From positions 718,014,001 through 718,078,000 of the forward strand of contig NC_092333.1 in NCBI RefSeq assembly GCF_046630445.1: a DNA stretch of 64,000 nucleotides, read 5' to 3'. Of this stretch, positions 10,601 through 22,138 are shown piece after piece. Position 1 is the first letter of the stretch, and every line of letters starts with the position of its first letter. The notes beneath the pieces were generated by a model, which saw only the letters and a list, made by a program, of their open reading frames with translations, ran no database searches and was not told the origin of the DNA. Origin of the DNA: Rutidosis leptorrhynchoides (Eukaryota > Streptophyta > Magnoliopsida > Asterales > Asteraceae). The position numbers were made by a program, and so were the translations under genes.

Positions 10601-11994
10601 AAATTCTAGTAAAGTAGAAACGGAGTTTTTATAACTTGGTTTTCGATTGTTATAGCAAAGAATCAAATGTTTTTTTTTTGTCAAATTCTTCGGGAGCTAT
10701 AAACAGATTAGCAAAGTAATATAAATCATAAACAACTATGAACAAGAATTAAAAAAAAACAGTTTACATAACATAAATCAATCAAATTACTAAATTAAGT
10801 TTCATGTAGCATCAATATAACGTTTGAAATACTGATAAACAGAGTTCATAGATCATAATGTGACTTAAATGTACACTACAAAATAGAATAATAGAGTTCA
10901 AAGATAGCCCTCTAAGATGGTTTTAATTAAAAAATAAATGAGCATAACACTAACGTTATACAAAATTGCTGAAATCCACAGCATATGATGTACTCTACCA
11001 CATTGTGTGCATAATGCCAACAATGGTTTCTGAAAACTCGCAACACACTTGTATGAAAGCTACTAAATTTGTCAGGTTTTTAACCCCATATACATCTGCA
11101 CCTTGAGTACCTATTTGAGAAATGACTCAACCAGCAAAAAAGAATTATCGTTATACCCTCTTGGTAGCATACTTAAAGTCTGGCTCTGTATATTTTCAGA
11201 AAAGGCAAGCTTCTTATTATTAAGTATCCAATGAAGATATGCACAACCATACAATAGCTACACATTGTATGTACAAACTCATGAATATACATAATAAAAT
11301 ATTTACATTATCTTTCTACATTCAAAAGATAGCAATTTGAAACTCAAATAGGCAGCCCCAAATTAAAACCTACTCAGAAGATGAAATCTCATCTACTTGA
11401 ACAAAATGGTAACAAATAATCAAACAAGATGATTCAAGAGGACATTGAAAAGTGTACCCCTAACAAATAATAAATCCACCGATGTACAAAATGATAAAGA
11501 AGCCGAAATCTTTTTTAACCTTTAGGGTTCTATCATCATTATAAAGATATATTGGGCTACTTTATAGAAATAGCTCATATTTGTACGTTATACGCACAGA
11601 TAAACAACATATGCTCGGCGAGCTGGTTTAATTACATCAATTTTACCTGTGCTTCAATGATTCCTTGAATAACATATACTCCATTGATTCTTCGCTTCCA
11701 ATAAAGTTCCATAATACACAGTTTTTAAACGTAAAATTAGTTTAAATAAAAATAATATCATAATTTTACTTATATAGACCTAAACCAGCCCAACCCAAAC
11801 AAGATCAATTAGTGTCACTATAAGTAGTACTCCGTATAAATTTTTTGCTTTGCAGATAATCCGAGTAAAATCTATCACGAAGCTTTCAACTTTATTAACC
11901 TTGAATGGGCCAATTCTCTAAATTTACATGTTCCCCCTTTTTTAGCATGATTCTCATTATCTACTTCAATTACTGGACCTATGGATGCAACTGT
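10601..11994. other. AT-rich sequence, probably Helitron interior
   Basis: No ORF or RNA gene seen. Its position right of a minus-strand Helitron 3' terminus suggests that it belongs to that element. A TACTCCGTATA patch at about 11828 resembles a worn Stowaway end. Confidence 0.35.
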
Positions 11995-12437
11995 CTTAAA
12001 TCTAAATCCAAAACCCTAAACCTAAACTCTAAACCCTAAAATATAAACCCTAATCCCTAAATCTAAACCATAAAACCTAAACCCCAAACCTAAACTCTAA
12101 ACCCTAAAAACCATAAACCCTAAATATAAACCCTAAACGCTAACATAAACCCTAACCTAAACCCTAAATCTAAACCCAAAACCCTAAACCTAAACTCTAA
12201 ACCCTAAAATATAAATCCTGGACCCCAAATCAAAACCCTAACCTAAACCCTAAATCTAAACCCAAACCTAAACTCTAAACCCTAAAATCTAAACCCTAAA
12301 TCTAAACTCTAAACCCCAAACCTTAAACTCTAAACCCTAAAATCTAAACCTTAAATCTAAACCCTAAACCCTAAATCTAAACCCTAAACCTAAACTTTAA
12401 ACCCTAAAATCTAAACCCTAAACCCTAAATCTAAACC
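11995..12437. repeat. Degenerate telomere-like repeat array (interstitial)
   Basis: About 440 bp made almost wholly of CCCTAAA-type units (CCCTAAA, CCTAAA, CTCTAAA, CCCTAAAATCTAAA), the C-rich strand of the plant telomere repeat TTTAGGG. Units vary in length and base, so it is an old interstitial or telomere-like microsatellite and not a live telomere. It is flanked on both sides by ordinary AT-rich DNA. Confidence 0.85.
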
Positions 12438-14929
12438 AACTCCACCAAACTTCTTCTAATTACTTGATATTCTAAATCTTCTGAAGCTCAAGAATCCCTT
12501 GCCAACATGACTAAAAAAAAATCCCAATTTTATGTTCTCTGCAAAGACATCGAAACATTCATTATTATTAATTGTTGTTTATGATTCTATATAAAAAAAT
12601 AAATAAGGACAAATTGTAACAGTCTCAAGCATATGTTATTCCAAACTATTGCAACCTCAATTGAAACTGTATTATTTCCGAACACGTTCTCAAAGCCGCA
12701 CATCATAACTATACAAATAATTATGATCCAGCACTAAAACCTACGAAGAACAATATGATTCGATCGTTGTGTCAAAAAAATTCTGTTAAATAATCAACAT
12801 GATGGACGATGATAAAAGTTATAATGATTATGAAATGTACCTGTAAATTGTTATAATACAGCTAATAAAGTTGTATTAAAAAACATAAGTGAACTTCGTA
12901 TATTAGTTGTAGTCAAGTGGACAGAATTGGTTAAGCAGCCCAATAAAAAGGGCTGATGTAAACAAAGGCTGGCATTTGGTTCAAGTACTTGTAGGTTGGA
13001 ATAAACAGTATGATGATGAACTGGGTTTCGACCCAACGGTGCAGCATTTAGTGCCCAACCCTCATAGTTGTCATTGTCATATTATGGTAATTTGTCTATT
13101 AGAGCGGGAAATACTTTACATCAGTATATCTAAAATTTTCCTTCTACACGCAATACTTAAATTTATCACAAACTATGTTTACTTGATATGTAATATCTGT
13201 GTAGTTTTGATAATTTACTCGACCCCAGAGCAAAAAATGATGATGAATAAGTAGCTTCTCCTTCTTGCCAAAAGAAGCACACCTCGTGCTGCAAACAAAC
13301 AAAAAAGGAAACAAGACGCTACAAACTCTTGAATTTTTCACCTCCAATTGTGAAAAACTGGAACTGAAGTTGAAGACATCAATCTATAAAGAAACCTGAA
13401 AATACATCAAATGTATTATGTTAGGAGTCAGTGTTAAGATACATTATTTGTACAATGAACAAAATAATTTGGAGTAAATCAACAAGTATGGGATGATTAT
13501 TACTATATGAACTTGAAACAGAGAATCTTTTTAAGATGTTTCCTAATTTTGATAATGCTCACCCCTCACATGTTTTAATATAATGTAATCTTTGAAACTA
13601 ATAATCTTTGATAATCGATACATGCACAACGGGAAGAAATAACAGCTACAGATGAGTAAAACTTAATTTATTCATACCAAACAAAACGAATAGACTCCCT
13701 ATAAGCACAGCTTTTATAAAACCTATCTAAAACCAGGACACCCAATTTTAGTTCTTTCGAACGATAATCAAACAACACAGCAGGGTCAGAACAACAGCCT
13801 AATGCCAATCATACAACAGACCAGGATGATGATAATTAAATAAAGTAACAAACATTGCTCTTTCAATATTACATATGAATAAGTGACCCAACATAAAACT
13901 TAAATCTTCAGTAAACGTATCATTTAACTTCAGCAAATGTCTCTGAAGCCCATAATAAATTAAGAAGCTAACCTTTAGCAATATAACCCGTGATTAGTAC
14001 TTAGCTTTGAAGATGCACAATTAGATTAGGCTTTGAAAGGACGAATTTCATAAGGGAATTAAGGACTTAAGGAAAATATTTTAAAACCTACCATAATTAA
14101 CATGATAAACAAATTAACTCAACATACCAAACAAATACTCCCCCAAACAATAATAATAGGTTAGATTAGGCAAAATACTAAAAAGCATTGGATAAAAGAC
14201 TCATTTCAATTATGTCATACCTGACATAGAAGGTTCATTCGATCACAACTATTTTGTCAAAGGTAACCTTTAACAGGGATATTTTCTTTCATGAGCTTGG
14301 CACATGTATATGTCCGCACAAAAGGAAGCACAAATTGACAAATTATGAAACAATAATGTTAATTCACCACAAGTATTAGCTGTTAAAATATAAGCAGAAT
14401 AATACCTCTAAAATAAGAGAGAAAGTCACCCAAAGTGTACGAGTATCTGTACAAATGAAATCTCCATTAGTCCAAATAAGTATAAGTATAATAAATAATT
14501 AGAAGGACCCAAATTTATCCACATGAAATACTAAATACATTTTAACCCAAGCACATTTTGAACAACCCATATGCCACGTCTACAACTAATTATAATCAAT
14601 TTTATGAAATCTTCATTCAGTCTACATATACCAGGGCTAACTGCTAAATGTTCCAAAGTTAATTAAAGATAATCTAATAGAGATGACATATGCAACTATT
14701 GCATGTATTTATGTATGATTTTTCTATAGATTCTAGAATTATGTATAACTTGGTAATTAAAATGCAATGCAACAAAGGTTAAGGATCATAAAAATAACCA
14801 TCATATATTTAAAGCCATCATCATTCATGTGAATAAAAGGAATTCAAGACTTAAAAAACTATAAGGAATTTGAAACTAATAATCTTTGATAATAGATAGA
14901 TGCACAGTAGCAAGAAAGGTGCAACCTGA
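12438..14929. other. AT-rich sequence, no supported gene
   Basis: No convincing ORF or RNA gene. Around 12905-13075 a less AT-rich stretch has short ORFs on both strands (12851-13036 minus, 12976-13254 plus) that match nothing I know. A GGTTTCGACCCAAC there only loosely recalls a tRNA B box. Confidence 0.35.
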
Positions 14930-15112
14930 ATAGTCAACCACCGACCGCTGAATTCATTCCATCACAACCACCCACACCTTCGTCGACGTCGTCACCGCCG
15001 CACGCACAACCCACGTCGTTTATCCGCCTGCAACCCATTCCGTCACACACCATTTCATCCCCGTTATCGTGTATGTCATTTCCTTTTTCCAACTACCAGG
15101 TAAGCGTAACTT
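14930..15112 (+). other. GC-rich island, possible captured exon fragment
   Basis: A CCACC/CGTCG-rich stretch stands out in AT-rich surroundings and ends at CCAG|GTAAGCG, a good splice-donor context. No family is recognisable. In Helitron-rich DNA a captured 5' exon is plausible, but this is inference only. Confidence 0.25.
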
Positions 15113-15713
15113 TTCTTACAAATGTATACATTTAGGGTTTCGATTTTTGGTCTAAATTTGTCCGTTCACCACACTGCAAAATAAACGAAATATCATATAG
15201 TTATTAAACTGATAACTGATGAACAAAAACTGGAGGTGACAATGTCGACCCACTTAACTATTGAACGGATCAAAATGGGTTATGCTTGATTCTAACAGAT
15301 CATATGGGTACAATAAAATTATACCTTCAAGAAAAACAGGTCAAATGGACTAAAACTCAACTAAAGTGTATTTCAAATCTACAGTATATTATCCATATCA
15401 TTTTATTTTAAAACCAAACCCATCTAAACCTGTTGGCCAATTTACCACCACTAAGACTAACTGTTGAACTTGGAATTTATATTTCGTCACACAATTTACC
15501 TTATGACATAGTAGTAACAAAAATCGGCCAAGATGAACGTTTGAACCGCTTCTGCGAGAAAGACCATCGGCAACCAAAAGTATCCGCTTCCTAGTAAAAA
15601 CAGATACGATCCAGCAGATTCATAAACCTATCATTCATCACACAATATAATGCATAAGGTACAGTTTTAGTTGTACAATCATAAATTCACATATAAGCAT
15701 ATATTATGTGTAC
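15113..15713. other. AT-rich sequence, no supported gene
   Basis: Nothing recognisable on either strand; it ends at the target duplication of the SINE. Confidence 0.4.
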
Positions 15714-15730
15714 ATAAACAATTGGTTTTA

Positions 15731-15843
15731 AACCCCAAGGGGTGGCCTAGTGGTTGAGTGCTTGGAAATCTCCAAAGGAAACCAAGATTCAATCCTTACT
15801 ACCTACACTTTGGGGGCTTGCCTTTCAAAAAAAAAAAATAATA
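15731..15843 (+). mobile_element. tRNA-derived SINE with 17-bp target-site duplications
   Basis: The head AACCCCAAGGGGTGGCCTAG contains an A box (GTGGCCTAGTGG) and, about 40 bases on, a B box (AGATTCAATCC): the internal RNA polymerase III promoter of tRNA-like SINEs. The body is short and ends in poly(A) with AATA variants. The 17 bases ATAAACAATTGGTTTTA stand at 15714-15730 and again at 15844-15860, a perfect target duplication. Such duplications are lost quickly, so the insertion is young relative to its surroundings. It encodes no protein and relies on LINE machinery. Confidence 0.88.
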
Positions 15844-15860
15844 ATAAACAATTGGTTTTA

Positions 15861-16441
15861 TGTTTATTTGATTATACCTGGATGATCCAGTGAGCACATC
15901 CCAAAAACCTTGCAAGGCCAAGTGCAAACACGTAACGTGCAGTAGATGGTTCGATCATCCACACTAAATAAGGAAAAAGATTAAACGAATTACTTTTCTG
16001 ATTATTAGATTTTTACCAAGTAAATGTATCACTAAAATATGGTACTTTTACAATAAAAGATCCAAACCTTGGTTTTTTGCATCATCATTAGTTGAGGAAG
16101 GACTGCAATTGATTCCAAATACACACAAAATGCCCATGAAACTTTGCTCATATGAAAATGAGGAGGACTGCAATTGATTCCAAATATAATCAGCGTATTC
16201 CTACTAAATTAAGAGCAGGAAAAATTGTCATAGCTAGCAAATAATATCATAATCATAATTTAAATCAAATCAAAATACAGAGTTAAAAGGCAGTATAATA
16301 AAATTGAAGGTTAGTTATTAACAATTGCATCGTCTTAGTAAAACTTTAACATATGACCTATGCATAAATAGAATTAAAAAACCAACATAAAAGCCACCAA
16401 TAATGTGTAGTACTTCTTCTGCAATCTTTTCCTTTTGTTCA
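15861..16441. other. AT-rich sequence, no supported gene
   Basis: A near-repeat of GGAGGACTGCAATTGATTCC occurs at about 16097 and 16160, a small local duplication. Nothing else is recognised. Confidence 0.35.
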
Positions 16442-16762
16442 TCTTATACTAATAATAATAAATAAAAAATTGTCACATGCTGAATAAATAAACCCAAATA
16501 AAGCACTGATTTGGACATGAAATTTAACAAATCTTACCTTGGTAGATTCACTACAACATAAGGAACAAATTTCTTAACACAATTCATGATCAAATTGAGA
16601 TTCAAGGATTTAGGGTTAGAAAGATGAGGAAGGTTAGGTACGGGCGTGTTTTGGTGATGTTTCTAGAAATGAAAATATAAGAGAACATGTATACACTTAA
16701 TTGTGTATTATTACTTAATTGTGTAGTATCACAATACCCCATGACACACGGGTATTTACTAG
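16442..16762 (+). mobile_element. Short non-autonomous Helitron (321 bp)
   Basis: It starts TCTTATACTAATAATAATAA after an A and ends with an imperfect hairpin (CCCATG-ACA-CACGGG, 16738-16752), TATTTA and CTAG before a T. TC at the start, hairpin plus CTAG at the end and insertion between A and T are the Helitron rules. The 3' end is well supported; the 5' end is my best guess. It sits in or beside the LTR piece of the old gypsy element that follows. Confidence 0.45.
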
Positions 16763-18990
16763 TTATTTGAAATCTTACGTACCTCATTTGGCGGCCCTAA
16801 CCGAGTCCAAATTAAATAAACAAACATGTTCTATGATCCTTGTCACAAACTAGTCTTAACCAAATAATAAAATAGCACTATTCATTTAATTAAAATAAAA
16901 GCATAAATAACCACTCAATTATGTCTAAGGGTAAAAAGGTCATCTTACATCTAGGCCCGGTCTGAGGATGTTACAGATCCACCCCCTTAAGAAGGTTCCG
17001 TCCTCAGAATCTGTTCATGGTCAAACATGCGAGGGTAACGAGCCTTCATCAACTCTTTAGTCTCCCATGTTAGGTTCGATCCTAAGCTATGTTTCCATTC
17101 AACAAGCACCATTCGGATCTCCTTCTTTCTTAACCTTGTTACCTTTCTATCGACAATTCTAACCAGTTCTTCAACTAACCTTTGATTCAGGTCCCACCCT
17201 CAAATCACTCAACAGAACTAGTTGTGTCTCATCATCGACCTTACACTTCCTAAGATAACACACGTTGAATGTGTTTTATATTCCTGCCAACTCTACTAGA
17301 AGCTCTAACACAACCGTCTGGTCATTAATCCTCTAAATAATTTTGAACGGCCCAATGTACCTTGGAGCTAACTTACCCGGCTTACCGAACCTGATAACCC
17401 CTTTTCACGGTGAAAATTTTAAGTAAACACGATCTCCCACCTCAAAGCTTACCGAATGTCTACGTGGATCGGCATGCATTTTATGTCTATCAAACGCCGC
17501 TTTCAACTTTTCATGCGCTACCCGCAAACTGTTTATCACCGGCTTCTAACCAACAAGTCGGCGTTCTACATTTACGACCATACAGCATCTCATAAGGCAT
17601 CATACCAATACTCGAATGATAAGTATTATTTTAGGCGAACTCGATCAAAGGTAAATGTATATCCTACGGACCACCGTACTCTAACACGCATGACCTAAGC
17701 ATATCCTTTAGTGTCTGTATTGTACGTTTGCTCTGATCGCATGTCTGCGGATGACACGCTGTACTCGAATTTACCCTTGTTCTCATAATCCTATGCAAAT
17801 TGTTCTAGAAATTGGACACAAATCTAGAATCCATGTCGGATACGATAGATAATAGAACCTCATGTCGACTAACTATCTCTTTCAAGTATAACTCTGCCAG
17901 AATGCTCAGCGAGGCTGTCTCTTTTGTTGCTAAAAAGTGGGCACTCTTAGTCAGTTTGTCAACAATTACCCAGATCATGTCATTAACTCTCTAAGTTCTG
18001 ATGGAATTTTCAACTATTGTAACGAACCATAGGGTTTGTGGTGTTCGGCTTTAACCTGAGCGCAAATATGACACCTTTCCACCATTTGAGCAACATCTTT
18101 CTTCATCGTTGGCCACCAATACATCGGTTTTAAGTCATTATACATCTTAGTACTACCCAGATGGACAGTCAACCTCGATTTGTGTGCTTCATTTAAGATC
18201 AATTTCCTTAAATCTCCAAGCATAGGCACCCAAATTCGGTTCTTAAACGTCTTAAGTCCACGAGAATCGTCAGTCAATTGGTCTTTTATTTAGGTCATCA
18301 GTTCAGTCATTAAGTTTTCCTCCAATAAAGCGTGGGCTTGAACTTGTCTTATATATTCAATAAGGTCTGAAACTATTTCGGTTCTCATAAATTTTATGGT
18401 CTCCACAGTCTTTTTACGAATCAAAGCATCGGCAACAACGTTTGCTTTGCCCGGATGATACTTTATTTCACAAGCGTTATCCTTATAAGTTCTATCCATC
18501 GTCTTTGCCGCATATTCAGTTCTTTCTGCGTGAAAATAAACTGGAGGCTCTTATGGTCCGTACATATTACACACTTCGTTCCGTATAAGTAGTGTCTCCA
18601 TAACTTAAACACAAATACCACTGGAGCCATTTATAAATCATGAATCGGATAGTTACGCTCGTGTGTCTTTAACTGACAAGAGGCATACGCGATAACCCTA
18701 TCTCTCTGTATCAATACACACCCAAATCGGCAATTGACGCATCACAGTAAACCACAAAGTCGTCTGAACCTCCTGGTAATGATAACACTGTAGCCCGACA
18801 CAACAACTGTTTTAGAGTCTGAAAGGCTTGTTCGTGTTGGTCACCCCATCCAAAACTAAGAACGTAATTTGCGCTCGAATCCTAACGATTTAGAAGCCAC
18901 CATCTACACCAATAATCCCGCTGGATTTTTCTGAACACAGGGATACAAATTTCTCTTGTAAGCGTCACCATTCATGCCGCCACACGCCAC
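16763..18990 (-). mobile_element. Decayed Ty3/gypsy chromovirus fragment (RT/RNase H, integrase, LTR piece)
   Basis: On the minus strand, from high to low coordinates: worn reverse transcriptase/RNase H; an RNase H tail (18290-18499: YHPGKANVVADALIRK); an integrase zinc-binding domain (18014-18277: with H...H...CHICAQVK); a decayed integrase core; an integrase C-terminal region typical of Tekay/Del-like elements (near 17350-17560: VGDRVYLK, GKLAPRYIGPF). A polypurine tract follows (AAGGGGGTGGATC, 16975-16995), then an LTR start TGTAACATCCTCAGACCGGG at 16975. It is clearly broken, with many breaks, so it is old. The 5' part and the left remainder of the LTR are missing or scattered. Confidence 0.82.
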
Positions 18991-19837
18991 TTATATGGTG
19001 ATGACTTCATCAACTCCGGTGCCATCGGTGGTTTCACCACCACCACCTTCATTTTTTCATCTATTTAGTTATTTAACAGTTTTAGTTTGGGTATTTCTTT
19101 TAGATCCAAATTGGTTTTTGGGTTTAGATCTAAACTAATTTAAAGTTTCAGATTCAAAGTTCGTTAACGTAAGTTACAGAGCCGCCACCATCCTTTGGTG
19201 TGTTGATTTGTAATATGCAAAACATATTTAGTAGCCATTTTTGTTCCGCCATTTTTTGACCAATTGTGAGCAATTGTGTTTAGTATGCCTTATTAGTTGG
19301 TGATGAAATGAAGGATTTAGGTTTGTTTGATGGAAACATGAAGATGAAGGTGGGTGAAGTGAAAAAAAGAAAGGAAAACTCAAATGGCAATAATAGTAAT
19401 TCAGAGTGACGTTAAGTGAAAGAACACAATTTACTTTAACTTAAATAACGGTATTTTATGAAGTTAACTAAAATAATGGTGGATGTAGTATGAATAAAGG
19501 TGGAAATATCGCTTCTCATGTCTAAATTGTATATTCGTTGCAAGCTTGTAAGGTCACAAGATGATCGACGTTTTCCTGAATTGCAATGACAAAATCGAGT
19601 TTGGTTGTTAGTTTTAGAATGTTGAACAGTTTTCTTTACATAGATGTTATATATATTTTGGCGAAAAACACAATTATTTACAGTTTTATTCACATGATGA
19701 TGGACGACTTAGTAACGGAGGTTTTAGTCACATTTGTATTTGTAACATAAACATATCATACAACATTTTATTGCGACTATTCTATTTATTAACTCTTTTT
19801 TTACCCACTCGTGCAACGCACGGGCTCTAAGTTCTAG
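18991..19837 (+). mobile_element. Helitron 3' end
   Basis: It ends with CCCACTCGTGCAACGCACGGG (19804-19824, CGTGC/GCACG stem), CTCTAAGTT, CTAG at 19834-19837, then T. This hairpin-CTRR-T tail is diagnostic of Helitrons. The left boundary is uncertain; the old pol fragment upstream could be inside it or outside. A less AT-rich patch at 18985-19060 (CCACCACCACC) may be captured host sequence. Confidence 0.55.

Positions 19838-19841
<4 letters not shown>

Positions 19842-19928
<87 letters not shown>
19842..19928. repeat. (AT)n microsatellite
   Basis: More than 40 uninterrupted AT units, directly beside the Helitron end at 19837. Helitrons insert at A|T sites, so this may have been the target or may have grown afterwards. 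Confidence 0.95.
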
Positions 19929-19930
<2 letters not shown>

Positions 19931-21056
19931 TTACTTTAGGAGATAATTATCTTAAACTATATTGTAGTTTACATATTTAACCCAAAATAAAGTAGATATA
20001 TTAGTTTTTCTTTTTCTTTTTTTTAAATAAATACATAATATATAAAAGGAAATAGAGATCTGTTGATATGAGCCGTTACATGATGAATATCACATCTGTT
20101 TGAGAACTACACTAGCGTTAAACATGAAACACACTTGAATATAACTAATCAATACATTTAAACAGATCATGGAGAAAAGTAAGTCTCCCAACCAATAAAT
20201 AACTAATGGAACGGTTGTCGTAACCGCTACCAAGACCACAAAACCTCAAAAAATGTCTTCAGATGAACTGAAATAAGCAAGCATGAACCTCCCCCACAGA
20301 CAACTGTAACATCCCACACCATCATAAACCTGATAGAAAAATGTTCATCGGGCAACACAAGAACACCCGCCTCGAGACATCAACCAGAAGACAAGAGAGA
20401 ACCCCGATAGCTAGCATATTCAAGAGAACCCCAAACGATTCACTTCGACACTATAGCCCGTCGAAGCCCTACCTACGGACAATCGAGAAACAATCGGAGG
20501 AGACACCTCAGAAACCTAATTTATTGTGGCTCAACAGCTCAAACGAAATCGCTAAGATTACAATACCAGACTATTCCGAACCAAGGATATATACTAGTTA
20601 TGTATAGTTTTATACTTTTAATTAAATAGTGGTATATATAAAGTATATAATATATATTTTATAATGCTGGCAGTCTGGTAGTCCACATCTTTGATTATTC
20701 AAAGCAGATCCTTTTAACACCTTTTTATTATCTAAAAAAGTGGCTGTCATTTTTACTAATGCCACTATCACAATTCTTAAAACAACACTCTACACATGTC
20801 CATTCATTCATTCATTCATATTCATATATTCTTAGTAAAATCGTTTATTATATTTATTATAACCATATTATTATAAAGTCTTACTAAATGTGTGTATATA
20901 TGTGATGATTAAATAAATTTATTGCTTTTTAACCATAAATCATACGGAGTAAGTGAATTGAGTGATACATTAATATAATAAAATAAAATAAAATAAAATT
21001 ATGACCACGTAATATAAACACTTTTTTTATATGTATATAAACTCTTCGAAACATGG
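19929..21056. other. Intergenic sequence, no supported gene
   Basis: AT-rich overall. A patch of about 270 bp (20341-20607) is less AT-rich and has an 88-codon ORF without recognisable domain. A short TCATTCATTCAT run lies at about 20805, and CATACGGAGTAAG at about 20942 looks like a worn Stowaway end. Confidence 0.4.
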
Positions 21057-21064
21057 AGTAGGAT

Positions 21065-21733
21065 TAGGGGTGGTCAGTATTTAGTTTGAAACCGTAGAAC
21101 CCGAAAACCAAACCGAAATCAAATCTGAAAAAAAATCAAACCGAAACTAAATCGAAAAAAAAACCAAACCGAATTTGTAAAACGGTTTTCGGATCGAGTA
21201 AAACCGAAACCGAATTCAAATTCGGTTTTTGGTTCGGTTTTTGATTTTGAAAATTCCGAATTCGGTTTAACCGAAAATCGAATTCAAAACCGAATTCAAA
21301 TTTTTTAAATATTTAATTTGTATATTTATGTTTTAATGTCATTATAATTTGGGATCCAATCAATAAATTATGTTTTCACCCATATGACGATTTGGTAGCT
21401 CACATTATAATTATTTTACTCAAATTATTATGTTCTTCTTCTTAATAACAGAAGTAGTAAACATCATAATTAAGCTATAAATATTAATATATCATCGAAT
21501 TCTTAATAATTTAATAGTACGTCATTGTTTTAGGATATAAATAACTATGACATTAATAACGTCACAATTAAACTACCAGTTCTCGGTTTTTTCATAATAT
21601 TCGGTTTTAACCGAAAACCGAATCGAATCCGAAATCGAATTCGGTTTTCGGTTTTGTCCAAAAAAAATTAAAACCGAATACACCGAACCGAATAAACCAA
21701 ACAAATCAAAAACTGAACCGATGAACACCTCTA
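21065..21733. mobile_element. hAT-type MITE rich in CGGTTT motifs
   Basis: The terminal inverted repeats TAGGGGTGGTCA and (at the right) TGAACACCTCTA fit non-autonomous plant hAT elements. A perfect 8-bp target duplication AGTAGGAT lies at 21057-21064 and 21734-21741, the length hAT transposases make. Both arms consist of repeated AACCGAA / TTCGGTT words, so long stretches of the two halves can pair, with an AT-rich centre of about 300 bp. No transposase ORF. It must be moved by an autonomous hAT elsewhere. Confidence 0.88.
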
Positions 21734-21741
21734 AGTAGGAT

Positions 21742-22138
21742 GTCATATATTGGCTTTAATGGGATTGGTGATTGTTTTGGCTTAATTGACTATCCACAAC
21801 TATAAATAATTCACAAACATTGGTATTAATTGATTATTTTAAATGTTTGTTTAAAAGTTACTGTATATCATTACCATTTTAAAGATTAATTCTAGATAAT
21901 TAGTTGTAATGAAATGTAATTAAATTCGAAGATCTTCTGACAACTAATACCTTACACATATTTGTGATTTTTGTAAAACTATATTGAAACTTTTAATGTG
22001 TATCCTGTCTTAAAATAATTGTCATATTTAACTTTTAAGAGTATTTTTTTACAACAATGACAATAAATATTCTTATTTGTTTTGTGCAGAATATAATACT
22101 TCACGTGTTTTCATTGATATATTTTTAATTAAATATTA
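21742..22138. other. AT-rich intergenic sequence
   Basis: Nothing recognisable; it ends at the TA target of the next element. Confidence 0.4.

Noticed and set aside
11995-12437. CRISPR-like or satellite array
   Set aside because: The units are degenerate CCCTAAA with no spacers; this is eukaryotic telomere-like repeat.
12905-13075. tRNA gene or second SINE
   Set aside because: A loose B-box-like GGTTTCGACCC is present but there is no A box at the right distance, no cloverleaf and no target duplication.
16763-18990. Several short plus-strand ORFs (17410-17994)
   Set aside because: Antisense of the decayed integrase of the old chromovirus fragment.
20341-20607. 88-codon ORF as a gene
   Set aside because: No recognisable domain, no start context, promoter or splice structure; possibly old repeat sequence.
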